NCBI RefSeq assembly: GCF_001267925.1
Contig: NZ_CP011409.1
Location: forward strand, 3,782,001 to 3,846,000
Reading direction: 5' to 3'
Source of the DNA: Herbaspirillum hiltneri N3
Lineage (GTDB): Bacteria; Pseudomonadota; Gammaproteobacteria; Burkholderiales; Burkholderiaceae_D
Length of the DNA stretch: 64,000 nucleotides
The notes beneath the pieces were generated by a model. It was not told the origin of the DNA. It was given only the letters and a program-made list of their open reading frames with translations, and searched no databases. A program made the position numbers and the translations under genes. Shown piece by piece: positions 17,283 through 25,477 of this stretch (positions are counted from its first letter, which is position 1; every line of letters starts with the position of its first letter).

Positions 17283-18359
17283 ATGACCAAACACAAGATA
17301 GCCGTCATCGCCGGCGACGGCATCGGCCAGGAAGTGATCCCCGAAGGCTTGCGTGCGGTCGACGCCGCAGCGAAGAAATTCGGCATCGAGATTGAGTACA
17401 CCCATTTCGACTGGGCCCACTGCGGCTACTACGCCGAACACGGCAAGATGATGCCGGATGACTGGTTCGATCAGCTGAAAGGGTTCGAGGCGATCTTCTT
17501 CGGCGCGGTCGGCTGGCCCGCCACAGTGCCCGACCACGTGTCGCTGCGGGGTTCGCTGCTGAAATTCCGGCGCGACTTCGACCTCTACGTCAACCTCCGC
17601 CCGGTGCGCCTGATGCCCGGCGTGCCCTGCCCGCTGGCCGGCCGCAAACCCGGTGACATCGATTTCTACGTGGTGCGCGAAAACACCGAAGGCGAATATT
17701 CGTCCATCGGCGGCCGCATGTACGAAGGCACCGACCGCGAAATCGTGATTCAGGAATCGGTATTCACGCGCCACGGCGTCGACCGCATCCTCAAGTTCGC
17801 CTACGACCTGGCGCAAAGCCGTCCGAAGAAACACCTGACCTCGGCCACCAAGTCCAACGGCATCGCCATCACCATGCCCTACTGGGACGAGCGCGTCGAA
17901 GCGATGGGCAAGCAGTACGGCGACGTCAAGACGGACAAGTACCACATCGACATCCTGACCGCGCATTTCGTCCTGAATCCGCAGCGCTTCGACGTGGTGG
18001 TCGCGCCCAATCTGTTCGGCGACATCCTGTCCGACCTCGGCCCGGCCTGCGCCGGCACCATCGGCATCGCGCCGTCGGCCAATCTCAATCCGGATCGCAA
18101 GCTGCCGTCGCTGTTCGAGCCGGTGCACGGTTCGGCGCCCGACATCGCCGGCAAGAACATCGCCAACCCGGTCGCCACGATCTGGTCCGGCGCGATGATG
18201 CTGGACTTCCTCGGTAACGGCAATCCGAAGTACAAGCAAGCCCACGACGCCATTCTGGCCGCAATCGAAAAAGTGCTGGTGGAAGGACCGAAGACTCCCG
18301 ACCTGGGCGGCAGCGGCGACACCACGTCGGTCGGCAAGGCGATTGCTGCGGCGATCTGA
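17283..18359 (+). CDS. ttuC: Tartrate dehydrogenase / D-malate dehydrogenase (decarboxylating)
   Basis: ATG 17283 is chosen for its AAAGGAG site 9 nt upstream; an earlier in-frame ATG at 17214 lacks one. The 358-residue enzyme belongs to the isocitrate/isopropylmalate dehydrogenase fold. It has AGDGIGQEVIPEG at the N terminus, VVRENTEGEYSSIGGR, the metal-site segment PNLFGDILSDLGP and HGSAPDIAGKNIANP for NAD+ binding. TtuC/DmlA enzymes oxidise tartrate to oxaloglycolate, or decarboxylate D-malate to pyruvate, with NAD+ and Mn2+. The divergent LysR gene and downstream TRAP binding protein support a tartrate/malate role rather than leucine synthesis. Confidence 0.88.
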   Translation: MTKHKIAVIAGDGIGQEVIPEGLRAVDAAAKKFGIEIEYTHFDWAHCGYYAEHGKMMPDDWFDQLKGFEAIFFGAVGWPATVPDHVSLRGSLLKFRRDFDLYVNLRPVRLMPGVPCPLAGRKPGDIDFYVVRENTEGEYSSIGGRMYEGTDREIVIQESVFTRHGVDRILKFAYDLAQSRPKKHLTSATKSNGIAITMPYWDERVEAMGKQYGDVKTDKYHIDILTAHFVLNPQRFDVVVAPNLFGDILSDLGPACAGTIGIAPSANLNPDRKLPSLFEPVHGSAPDIAGKNIANPVATIWSGAMMLDFLGNGNPKYKQAHDAILAAIEKVLVEGPKTPDLGGSGDTTSVGKAIAAAI

Positions 18360-18393
18360 CGCAGTAAATCCAAACTGAACGTCCGGATGCGGA

Positions 18394-18414
18394 CCGCGCT
18401 CGGTAGAAGCGCGG
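18394..18414 (+). promoter_or_regulatory. Intercistronic hairpin between ttuC and the TRAP binding-protein gene
   Basis: Seven-bp GC stem (CCGCGCT 18394-18400 with AGCGCGG 18408-18414) and a 7-nt loop in the 99-bp gap. It may stabilise the binding-protein mRNA or attenuate read-through. There is no T tract. Confidence 0.35.
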
Positions 18415-18458
18415 CCGCCTCATTCAAACGGGCGCCACCCCAGACAGGAGGAGACACC

Positions 18459-19475
18459 ATGCAACACTGGAAAGCCATTGCCGCAACCGCGGCCATCATC
18501 CTATTCACCGCAGCGGCGCAGGCGCAAACCGCGCAGCAACCGATTGTCATCAAATTCAGCCACGTCGTCGCCGCCAACACATCCAAGGGCAAGACCGCGG
18601 ACTATTTCAAGAAGATCGTCGAAGAGCGCACCAGCGGCCGCGTCAAGGTCGAGGTTTACCCCAACAGCCAGCTCTACAAGGACAAGGAAGAGCTGGAAGC
18701 GCTGCAAATGGGTTCGGTGCAGATGCTGGCGCCGACCTTCGGCAAATTCGGCCCGATGGGGGTGCGCGAGTTCGAAGTGTTCGACCTGCCCTACCTGTTC
18801 GACAACATGGCGCAGGCGCAGAAGGTGACGCAAGGGCCGATCGGCCACGCGCTGCTGAAGAAGCTCGACGCCAAGGGCCTGACCGGGCTGGCGATGTGGG
18901 ACAGCGGTTTTCTCGACTGGACCTCCAACAAGCCGATTCAGAAACCCGCCGACATCAAGGGCATGAAGATCCGCATTCAATCTTCCAAGGTGATCGATGC
19001 ACGCACCCGCGTGGTGGGTGCGCTGCCGCAGGTGATGCCTTGGTCCGAAATCTACCAGGGCTTGCAGACCGGTGTGGTGGATGGCCAGGAAAACCCGCCT
19101 TCCATCGTCAGTACCGCCAAGCTGTTTGAAGTGCAGAAGTTCATGACGATCTCGGAGCACGGCTATCACGGCTATGTGTTCATCGCCAACAAGCGCTTCT
19201 GGGATTCGCTGCCTGCCGATCTCAAGCCGGTCATGGACAAGGCGGTCAAGGACGCCACCGAGTATTTCAACAGCAACGCCAAGAAAGAAAACGACGACGC
19301 CCTGGAAGACATCCGGAAAACCGGCAAGATGAAAATCCTGAGCATGACGCCGGAAGAAAAGAATGAATGGAAGGCCATCCAGTACAAGGTCCATCGCGAG
19401 ATGGAAGACCGCATCGGCAAGGACCTGATCCAATCCATCTACAAGGAAATCGGGCGCGGGCCGGACGGTAAATAG
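18459..19475 (+). CDS. TRAP transporter solute-binding protein (DctP family), orphan
   Basis: ATG 18459 follows AGGAGGAG. The 338-residue precursor has a signal peptide (about 1-23, ending AQAQ) and the DctP fold: IKFSHVVAANTSKGKTADYF, YPNSQLYKDKEELEALQMG, and the carboxylate-binding Arg segment GMKIRIQSS followed by VVDGQENPP. DctP proteins bind C4-dicarboxylates or other organic acids in the periplasm. The membrane subunits DctQ and DctM, needed for transport, are not beside it or elsewhere in the window. It must use distant partners or act in sensing. The ligand is probably tartrate or malate, from the neighbouring dehydrogenase. Confidence 0.9.
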   Translation: MQHWKAIAATAAIILFTAAAQAQTAQQPIVIKFSHVVAANTSKGKTADYFKKIVEERTSGRVKVEVYPNSQLYKDKEELEALQMGSVQMLAPTFGKFGPMGVREFEVFDLPYLFDNMAQAQKVTQGPIGHALLKKLDAKGLTGLAMWDSGFLDWTSNKPIQKPADIKGMKIRIQSSKVIDARTRVVGALPQVMPWSEIYQGLQTGVVDGQENPPSIVSTAKLFEVQKFMTISEHGYHGYVFIANKRFWDSLPADLKPVMDKAVKDATEYFNSNAKKENDDALEDIRKTGKMKILSMTPEEKNEWKAIQYKVHREMEDRIGKDLIQSIYKEIGRGPDGK

Positions 19476-19499
19476 GCGCAGATAAATAAGCAGTCCGGA

Positions 19500-19532
19500 G
19501 CCGGCGTTTTCTGCGAGAACGCCGGCTTTTTT
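19500..19532 (+). terminator. Rho-independent terminator after the TRAP binding-protein gene
   Basis: GCCGGCGTT (19500-19508) pairs with AACGCCGGC (19518-19526); the stem extends by a further T-G and T-A pair, and six Ts follow directly (19527-19532). It starts 25 bp after the stop codon. Confidence 0.85.
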
Positions 19533-19620
19533 GCGTCTGTGGCGATTTCGGAACTACAGCAGCCTCATGCCGTGTTAGGATTTGCGCCGTAAAATGACCG
19601 GATGTCCTCCTGCAAAACTG

Positions 19621-19749
19621 ATGAAGATACGACTCACGCAACTCACGCGATTCACCGCAGCATGGAGCGCTTATGCGCTGCTGTGGTCGGTGACGCTGCT
19701 GATCATGCTGGAAGACGATGTGGCCATGCTGGCGCTCATGCTGTCATGA
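19621..19749 (+). CDS. Possible 42-residue membrane miniprotein
   Basis: An ATG at 19621 opens a 42-codon frame beginning MKIRLTQLTRFTAAW and containing one hydrophobic helix (YALLWSVTLLIML, then MLALMLS) after a basic N terminus. That fits a small inner-membrane protein. There is no clear Shine-Dalgarno sequence (the upstream bases are pyrimidine-rich), and I recognise no family. It precedes the surface-adhesin-E-like gene by 37 bp. It is kept because the helix is well formed and the gap otherwise has no content, but it could be chance. Confidence 0.35.
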   Translation: MKIRLTQLTRFTAAWSAYALLWSVTLLIMLEDDVAMLALMLS

Positions 19750-19786
19750 TGCGCATGAACACCGCACTCTCACCGAACGGGACAAG

Positions 19787-20185
19787 ATGAAATTTGCAGT
19801 GCTGGCGTTGTTGCTGGTGTCGAACCAGGTGTTTGCCGCGCAATGGTCGTTGCTCGGCGACAATGACCTTGGCACCTTCTTTGTCGACAAGTCCAGCATC
19901 GAGCGCGGACGCAGCATTGTGCAAGCCAACATCCTGCTTAACTGGACCAAGCCACAAGTGCTGCAAGGCCACGGCAAGTATTACTCGTCGGAAGTCTCCG
20001 TCGCTTACATCGATTGCGACGACAAGCGCATCGGCTTCGGTAGCCGCACCATGTACGCCAAGGCGGACGCCCAGGGCGGCGCACTGTTTTCTCCTTACCT
20101 CGCCTATGGCGACACCAAGCTGCAAGACGCCGTACCCGGGTCCACCGGTGCACAGATGATTAAGGTCATCTGCAATCTCAAGTAA
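19787..20185 (+). CDS. Surface-adhesin protein E-like secreted protein
   Basis: A 132-residue product starting at ATG 19787, where a signal peptide begins (MKFAVLALLLVSNQVFA, cleavage near residue 17). The mature part (WSLLGDNDLGTFFVDKSSIERG..., YIDCDDKRIGFGSRTMYA..., MIKVICN) matches the small surface-adhesin E-like family: one beta-rich domain with two cysteines that may pair (in YIDCDD and VICN). The family is named after Haemophilus protein E, but most proteobacterial members are of unknown function, so adhesion should not be assumed. It is convergent with the permease gene. Confidence 0.65.
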   Translation: MKFAVLALLLVSNQVFAAQWSLLGDNDLGTFFVDKSSIERGRSIVQANILLNWTKPQVLQGHGKYYSSEVSVAYIDCDDKRIGFGSRTMYAKADAQGGALFSPYLAYGDTKLQDAVPGSTGAQMIKVICNLK

Positions 20186-20204
20186 TCCGGACTGCCCGTC
20201 CGAT

Positions 20205-22160
20205 TCACACTTTCATCGGCAGGATCACCATCTGCAGGCCGTCGAAATGCAACCGGCGCTGGATCGCCAGCGCCGCCTGATTGTGCAGCAGGCGGATGAA
20301 CCAGTTGTCCTGCTCGAAAATCAGCTTGCTGGTGAAGAAAATCGCATTCGGATATTCCCGGCTGATGTCGAAGCACAGCTTGGTCACTTCCTGTACGGCG
20401 TCGGTGCCGAAGCCCAGGTAGGACGACGACGCCATGCCATGGCTGCGGCAGAAATCCACGAAGAACTGCAGCGTCGCGCTCGCCTCGGCGCGCATCTGCT
20501 CGACCGCGCCCTCGCCGCCGTAGGCATGCGAATCGACGGTGCGCGCATTGACGAAAATGAAGTTCTTGAAGTGCCCCGGGAACATGCGCTGCACCCACAG
20601 CAAGGCATGCAGGCCGCCGCCGCGCGAGGTGCCGACGATGAACACGGCAGTCTGGTTGACCGGATCCGGCACGATCGTCTCCGTGCCGGGACCGAACGGC
20701 TGGCTGGAGAAGATCTGGTCGACTGAACGGATCGCCTCCTTGGTTTCCCGGTAGTGATTACGGATGTAGATGCACAGCGCCGCAATGCCGGCGATGATCA
20801 CGGCCGTGGCCCAGCCGCCTGCGAACATCTTTTCGTACAACAGCACCGACAGGATAGAGGAACAAATCACGAAGCCCGCCAGCGACAGCAGGAAGCGCCG
20901 CTTCCAGTGCGCCAGCTGCCGGCGCTGGCGCCACCAGTAACGGCATAGGCCGAACAGCGAGATGGCGAAGGTCAGGAACACCGAAATCGAATACAGCACG
21001 ATCAGCAACGTCACGCTGCCCTGGGTCCAGAACAGGATCGCCAGTGCGGCGATGCCCATCACCAGGATGCCGTTCTGCGTCACCAGCCGCGTCGACAGGT
21101 AGCGGAATTTATGCGGCACCCACGAATCGGCCGCCATATTGGACAGCACCGCCGGTCCGCCCAGGAAGCCGGTGTTGGCTGCCACGAACAGCAGTCCGGC
21201 CTCGAACGCCAGCACCACCGCCAGCAAGACATCGTTGAGCCACTGGCTGCCGATGCCCATGCTGTCGATGATCAGGCGGAAAGTGGTGGCATTGAGGGTT
21301 TCGCCGTCGACATGGCGCGCATCCCACAACAGGTACAGCAGGAAGATGCCGCCGGCCGTGAATGCCAGCGACAAGGCCATGTACAGCATGGTCACCTTGC
21401 CGGTGCGCACGCGCGGTTCGGCCAGCATGTTGACGTTGTTGGAGACTGCCTCCAGCCCGGTGTAGGTGCCGCCGCCCTGCGAATACGCCAGCAGCAGCAT
21501 GCTCGCCACGCCAGCCCAGCCGATTTGCCGGGTCAGGCTGCCGGTATCGGCCAGCGTGCTCGGCACCAAGCCCGACAGGTATTCCGCATGCACGAAAATA
21601 CCGTAGACGATCAACACCAGATGGGTGGCGACGAAGCCGAGGAACACCGGCAGCAGGAAACGGATCGCCTCCTTCAGTCCGCGCAGATTGAGCACGATCA
21701 GCACGCCGACAAAGAATGCTTCGGCCCACAGTTTGTAATCCTGAAATCCCAGCGGCAACAGCGACGCCAGCGCATCGACGCCCGAGGCGACCGAAATCGC
21801 GATGGTCAACACATAGTCGAGGATCAGCGCCACGCCCGAAACCAGGCCGAGATAAGGGCCGACCAGCTTGGTGGCGACACGGTAGCCGCCGCCTCCGGTG
21901 GGAAATAATTCGATGACCTGGTTATAGGCCAGTGCGATGATGAAGACCGTCAGTGCAGTCGCCAGCGCCAGGTACAGGCCCAGATGGGTATGCTCGCCCA
22001 GCGCCCGGAAGCTCTCTTCCGGTCCGTACGCCGAGGACGACAAACCATCCGCCCCCAATCCCACCCACGCCAGAAAAGCCACCAGGGCCAGCGAATGGCG
22101 CGTCTCGCTCTTGAGGGGATCCAGCGCCTTGCCCAACAGAATTTCTCGAATCTTCAACAT
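20205..22160 (-). CDS. APC-superfamily permease with cytoplasmic C-terminal domain (KimA-like)
   Basis: A 651-residue protein. Twelve transmembrane helices span about residues 20-490, with the APC-type helix 1 break GLGADGLSSSAYGPEE and SQGGGTYTGLEAVSNN. A C-terminal cytoplasmic domain of about 150 residues follows. This matches KimA-type potassium importers and related amino-acid permeases in length and in the helix 1 SSSAYGPEE region. It probably imports K+ by proton symport, though amino-acid transport cannot be excluded. Bacillus homologues are controlled by c-di-AMP; no such riboswitch is visible in the 151-bp leader. The gene stands alone, divergent from tRNA-Leu. Confidence 0.75.
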   Translation of the reverse strand: MLKIREILLGKALDPLKSETRHSLALVAFLAWVGLGADGLSSSAYGPEESFRALGEHTHLGLYLALATALTVFIIALAYNQVIELFPTGGGGYRVATKLVGPYLGLVSGVALILDYVLTIAISVASGVDALASLLPLGFQDYKLWAEAFFVGVLIVLNLRGLKEAIRFLLPVFLGFVATHLVLIVYGIFVHAEYLSGLVPSTLADTGSLTRQIGWAGVASMLLLAYSQGGGTYTGLEAVSNNVNMLAEPRVRTGKVTMLYMALSLAFTAGGIFLLYLLWDARHVDGETLNATTFRLIIDSMGIGSQWLNDVLLAVVLAFEAGLLFVAANTGFLGGPAVLSNMAADSWVPHKFRYLSTRLVTQNGILVMGIAALAILFWTQGSVTLLIVLYSISVFLTFAISLFGLCRYWWRQRRQLAHWKRRFLLSLAGFVICSSILSVLLYEKMFAGGWATAVIIAGIAALCIYIRNHYRETKEAIRSVDQIFSSQPFGPGTETIVPDPVNQTAVFIVGTSRGGGLHALLWVQRMFPGHFKNFIFVNARTVDSHAYGGEGAVEQMRAEASATLQFFVDFCRSHGMASSSYLGFGTDAVQEVTKLCFDISREYPNAIFFTSKLIFEQDNWFIRLLHNQAALAIQRRLHFDGLQMVILPMKV

Positions 22161-22268
22161 GCAATGTGTGCCAGATACTGATCAGCATTTTTTTCGTTCA
22201 AGCGGCGATGATACCCCTTTGTACTGCACTGCGGCATCATACGTCATGTCAGGAAGTCAATGAAGGTA

Positions 22269-22297
22269 TTGCCCGGTCTTCCAAAATGGGTCATAAT
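22269..22297 (+). promoter_or_regulatory. Sigma-70-like promoter for tRNA-Leu
   Basis: TTGCCC (22269-22274) and CATAAT (22292-22297) are 17 bp apart, and the tRNA begins 15 bp after the -10 box. Confidence 0.6.
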
Positions 22298-22311
22298 CGC
22301 GGTCTTGCGTT

Positions 22312-22398
22312 GCCGGGATGGCGGAATAGGTAGACGCACGGGACTCAAAATCCCGCGGTGGTGACACCGTGCCGGTTCGATTCCGGCTCCCGGCACCA
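22312..22398 (+). tRNA. tRNA-Leu (anticodon CAA)
   Basis: An 87-nt class II tRNA. The acceptor GCCGGGA (22312-22318) pairs with TCCCGGC (22388-22394), followed by discriminator A and an encoded CCA. The anticodon loop CTCAAAA (22344-22350) gives anticodon CAA (reads UUG). A long variable arm (GCGGTGGTGACACCGT region) and the T loop GGTTCGATTCC are intact. Confidence 0.96.
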
Positions 22399-22514
22399 GT
22401 AGTGCGGAAGCACGCAGCAATGTGCCAATATACGATTGGCAAAAAAGCAATAAAGAATATGCAATAAGCTGAAATAAGCAACAGCGCATGAAACAGGCGC
22501 CGGCAAACAAAACA

Positions 22515-22548
22515 GGTAGGAACGATTATTCGTCCCTGCCTTTTTTTT
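22515..22548 (+). terminator. Terminator downstream of tRNA-Leu
   Basis: GGTAGGAACG (22515-22524) pairs with CGTCCCTGCC (22531-22540), with one mismatch and one wobble, followed by eight Ts. It ends the tRNA transcript and isolates the aryl polyene operon. Confidence 0.75.
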
Positions 22549-22741
22549 GGCCTGAATATTCGTCCAAAAATCGAATTACTCGCGTAGCTTTTATCGTAAT
22601 ATTTGCTTTACTTTTTTTAACGTTCGACAAGCCTGCTCTCGTTATCACATTCACAAAAAATGCGCGGGGGTCGCGGCGATTATCCGATCTGTCCTGGCTG
22701 GGCCAGGATATTGAAACAACGATAACGTCAGCGAAGAGAGC
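22549..22741 (+). promoter_or_regulatory. Probable promoter and leader of the aryl polyene operon
   Basis: This 193-bp gap between the terminator and the first ape gene is markedly AT-rich in its first half, including TAATAT (22597-22602) as a possible -10 element without a good -35. A hairpin CCTGGC-TGG-GCCAGG (22693-22707) lies about 35 bp before the first start codon. As the genes downstream overlap or nearly touch, this is the most likely main promoter region. No regulator gene is adjacent. Confidence 0.4.
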
Positions 22742-23545
22742 ATGGTCAATCAACAGCATACGAATAGAAATATGCGTTTTGGGGATGTCAGTTTTTCCGT
22801 TGCATCGCATACGGCCTGGGCGCCTGGTCTGCATACGGCCGCCGACTGGCTGGGGTGGGCTCACGGTCGCGCAGACATCAATGCCGGGGCTGCCGACCCC
22901 AAGGTCGCACAAATGCCGCCCATGCTGCGCCGCCGTGCCAGCGCCACGGGCAAGATGGCGCTCGAAACCGCCTATGCCTGCCTGCCCGAACAAGCCGTTC
23001 CCTCCGATCTTCCGGTGATTTTCGCCTCGCGCCACGGTGAATGCGCGCGTTCGGTCGAATTGCTGCAGGAGCTGGCGCAACACGCGCCGCTGTCGCCGAC
23101 CTCGTTCAGCCTGTCCGTGCACAACGCCAATGGCGGGTTGTGGTCGATCGCACGCGGCGATCGCAGCAATAACATCGCTATTGCAGCAGGTCCGAGCACG
23201 GTCGAGCATGCGCTCATCGAGGCCTGCGGCCTGCTCGCCGACGGCGCACCGCAAGTCTTGCTGGTAATGGCAGACCATTCGCCGCCGGAAGTTTTCGCCG
23301 CCTACGCCGACTGCGCCGAACAAAGTTTTGCCTGGGCGTGGCTGCTGCAAGCCGACGCCGGCGCCGGTACTGGCGCCGGCGAACGGTTTTCCCTCTCGTG
23401 GACGGCCGAGGACAGCGAATCTGCGCCTGCCGCAGACATTGCCGCGCCCGGCGGCCTTGATATCCTGCGCTTCTTCCTGCGGCGCGACGCCGAGCTGGAC
23501 CGGGTCGCAAGCGGCCGTCGCTGGTGCTGGAGCCGTCATGCTTGA
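22742..23545 (+). CDS. apeC: Aryl polyene chain length factor (ketosynthase-like, ApeC type)
   Basis: A 267-residue protein similar to the N-terminal half of beta-ketoacyl synthases (about 30-230: SVASHTAWAPGLHTAADWLGW, RRRASATGKMALETA, SFSLSVHNANGGLWSI, AGPSTVEHALIEACGLL). The position normally held by the catalytic Cys is not conserved. In characterised aryl polyene systems this protein pairs with the ApeO ketosynthase and sets polyene length. It is the first gene of the cluster. ATG 22742 has a weak GAAGAGAG site; ATG 22772 (MRFGDVSF) is an alternative that fits the usual family start. Overlaps the next gene by 8 nt. Confidence 0.82.
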   Translation: MVNQQHTNRNMRFGDVSFSVASHTAWAPGLHTAADWLGWAHGRADINAGAADPKVAQMPPMLRRRASATGKMALETAYACLPEQAVPSDLPVIFASRHGECARSVELLQELAQHAPLSPTSFSLSVHNANGGLWSIARGDRSNNIAIAAGPSTVEHALIEACGLLADGAPQVLLVMADHSPPEVFAAYADCAEQSFAWAWLLQADAGAGTGAGERFSLSWTAEDSESAPAADIAAPGGLDILRFFLRRDAELDRVASGRRWCWSRHA

Positions 23546-24365
23546 TCCGTCGGGCAAGCCCGTCACTCAGTCGACTCGGCAAATGCTCAAGCGGTTACCC
23601 CATTTGCTCAACAAATACTGGCGAGTAGGTTGTACAGCAATCAGCTTCACCGCCTTCGGCGTCGGGGGCCTCGCGCTGCGCCTTTTCATCTTCCCGCTGC
23701 TCAATCTCCTCGTGCGCGACGAACAATCCCGTACTATCTGGGCGCGCCGCATCATTCGCCTGAGCTTTCGTGCATTCGTCGAGCTGATGAGCACGCTGGG
23801 CGTGCTGAGTTACCGCATTTCAGGCCGGGAACGGCTGCAGCGCAAGGGCTTGCTGATCCTGGCCAACCATCCCAGCCTGATCGACACCGTATTGCTGATG
23901 GCTTTCGTCAAGCAGGCCGACTGCATCGTCAAGAGCAGCCTGTGGCGCAATCCCTTCACTCGCGGCCCGGTGCGTGCAGCCGGTTACATCAGCAATACGC
24001 AAGGACCGGAACTGGTCGACGACTGCATCAGCTCGATGCGCAGTGGCGGCAACCTGATCATTTTCCCGGAGGGAACACGCACTCCGGCCGACGGCAACAT
24101 GAGCTTCAAGCGCGGCGCCGCCAACGTCGCCGTGCGCGGCGCGTGCGCGATTACGCCGGTAATTATCCGTTGCACACCGGCCACGCTGGGCAAAGGTAAC
24201 AAATGGTGGAAAGTGCCGGCAACCATGGCACACTTCGAGATCGAGATTCAGCAGGATATCGATATCCGCGATATCCCGGGGGTGACCGGCGACGCCGGCA
24301 ATCCCACCCTTGCCGCGCGCCAGCTTACGTATTACCTGCAAAACTATTTCATGAAAGAAAGCTAG
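23538..24365 (+). CDS. 1-acylglycerol-phosphate-type acyltransferase (ApeD type)
   Basis: A 275-residue PlsC-like acyltransferase with the HX4D catalytic motif at His111-Asp116 (NHPSLID) and the FPEGTRT phosphate-binding motif near 177-183. Two hydrophobic N-terminal segments (about 32-58 and 75-92) would anchor it in the inner membrane. Aryl polyene clusters carry such enzymes to build the lipid part (acylglycerol-like) to which the polyene is esterified. The start at 23538 overlaps the chain length factor stop, and the next gene follows 3 bp after its stop. Confidence 0.85.
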   Translation: MLDPSGKPVTQSTRQMLKRLPHLLNKYWRVGCTAISFTAFGVGGLALRLFIFPLLNLLVRDEQSRTIWARRIIRLSFRAFVELMSTLGVLSYRISGRERLQRKGLLILANHPSLIDTVLLMAFVKQADCIVKSSLWRNPFTRGPVRAAGYISNTQGPELVDDCISSMRSGGNLIIFPEGTRTPADGNMSFKRGAANVAVRGACAITPVIIRCTPATLGKGNKWWKVPATMAHFEIEIQQDIDIRDIPGVTGDAGNPTLAARQLTYYLQNYFMKES

Positions 24366-24368
24366 GCA

Positions 24369-24635
24369 ATGCCAAGTCTTGACCTTGACCAAGAAATCAA
24401 AGAACTCATCATCGACGTTCTGCAACTGGAAGACATTCGTCCGTCCGATATCGACGCCGCCGCCCCTTTGTTCGGCGACGGTCTCGGCCTGGATTCGATT
24501 GACGCGCTTGAGCTCGGCGTCGCACTGCAAAAGCGCTACGGCGTCGCCCTCTCCGCGAACTCGGAAGAAACACGCAAGCACTTCGCCTCGGTGCAATCGC
24601 TTGCCGCCCTGATTGCCAGCCACCGCCAACAATAA
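24369..24635 (+). CDS. apeE: Acyl carrier protein 1 (ApeE type)
   Basis: An 88-residue acyl carrier protein. The phosphopantetheine attachment Ser43 lies in GLGLDSIDALELG, with acidic helix II after it. It carries the aryl starter or the growing polyene on the cluster synthase. It starts 3 bp after the acyltransferase gene and is followed by a second, different ACP, the paired arrangement usual in aryl polyene loci. The cluster's own phosphopantetheinyl transferase (40017-40709) probably activates it. Confidence 0.9.
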   Translation: MPSLDLDQEIKELIIDVLQLEDIRPSDIDAAAPLFGDGLGLDSIDALELGVALQKRYGVALSANSEETRKHFASVQSLAALIASHRQQ

Positions 24636-24645
24636 ACGAATCATC

Positions 24646-24933
24646 ATGAACACCTTAGCGCCCTCCATGACCAAGGACCAGATCACCGTCTGGATCGTCG
24701 ATATGCTGCACGACATGTTTGAGCTCGACAAAGCGAAGATCACACCGCAGTCGAATCTGTATTCCGATCTCGACATCGACAGCATCGACGCCGTCGACAT
24801 CGTGGTCAAACTGAACCAGATGACAGGCAAGCGGATACAACCCGACGTATTCCGCACCGTGCGCACGGTGCAGGACGTGGTCGATGTGCTGGCGACGCTG
24901 CTGCAGGCGGACGCTGTGAATGAAAAGGCCTGA
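24646..24933 (+). CDS. apeF: Acyl carrier protein 2 (ApeF type)
   Basis: A 95-residue acyl carrier protein with attachment Ser46 in DLDIDSIDAVDIV. It differs clearly from the preceding ACP in sequence, so the two probably have separate duties (for example starter or lipid chain versus polyene chain). ATG 24646 is used; ATG 24667 is an in-frame alternative. Its end overlaps the next gene by 14 nt. Confidence 0.9.
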   Translation: MNTLAPSMTKDQITVWIVDMLHDMFELDKAKITPQSNLYSDLDIDSIDAVDIVVKLNQMTGKRIQPDVFRTVRTVQDVVDVLATLLQADAVNEKA

Positions 24934-25477
24934 TATCCCCCAGGTCCTGACCACTTTGGTCATCCTGGTCTATCCGCTGCTGGTCTGGTATGCCCATGGC
25001 AAGATCGAACCGCGCCAGCTCGCGCTGGTGCTGTTGGGCGTGGCGGCGCTGCGCCTGCTGAGTTTCAGGATGGGCCAGCGCTATCGCTGGATGAGTCTGG
25101 CCGCACTGCTGCTGGCGGCGCCGGCCCTGTTCTGGAACGCGCTGCTGCCGCTCAAACTCTACCCGGTCGCCATCAGCATCGGCATGCTGGCCCTGTTCGG
25201 CGCCAGCCTGCTGCGCCCACCCTCGATCATCGAACGCTTCGCACGCGTTCAGGATCCCGAGCTGCCGCCCTTTGCCGTCGCTTATACGCGCCGCGTGACC
25301 CAGGTCTGGTGCCTGTTCTTTGCATTCAACGGCGGTATTGCTTTCGCCACGGCGGTGTGGGCGTCGGAAGCTGTCTGGTCGCTGTACACCGGACTGATTT
25401 CCTATGTGTTCATGGGCGCACTGTTTGCCGGCGAATATCTGGTCCGGCTCTATGTCAGGCGTCAACACCATGCCTGA
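24920..25477 (+). CDS. Inner-membrane protein of aryl polyene clusters (COG4648, ApeG type)
   Basis: A 185-residue protein with about five or six hydrophobic helices (LTTLVILVYPLLVWYA, LALVLLGVAALRLL, LAALLLAAPALFWNAL, AISIGMLALFGASLL, WCLFFAFNGGIAFATAV, GLISYVFMGALFAGEYLV). A conserved loop PPSIIERFARVQDPELPPFAVAYTRRVTQVW is split between two helices. This is the COG4648 type found almost only in aryl polyene loci between the second ACP and the ligase. The molecular function is unknown; a role in membrane docking or lipid transfer is a guess. Confidence 0.78.
   Translation: MKRPDIPQVLTTLVILVYPLLVWYAHGKIEPRQLALVLLGVAALRLLSFRMGQRYRWMSLAALLLAAPALFWNALLPLKLYPVAISIGMLALFGASLLRPPSIIERFARVQDPELPPFAVAYTRRVTQVWCLFFAFNGGIAFATAVWASEAVWSLYTGLISYVFMGALFAGEYLVRLYVRRQHHA

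Noticed and set aside
22161..22311. A c-di-AMP (ydaO-type) riboswitch before the KimA-like gene
   Set aside because: The leader is short, with no aptamer-like structure that I could recognise, and such switches are not expected in betaproteobacteria.
22420..22446. GCCAAT...ATTGGC stem followed by an A run after tRNA-Leu
   Set aside because: For plus-strand transcription a T run is needed; the A run is on the wrong side. The stem with eight Ts at 22515-22548 is the better terminator.
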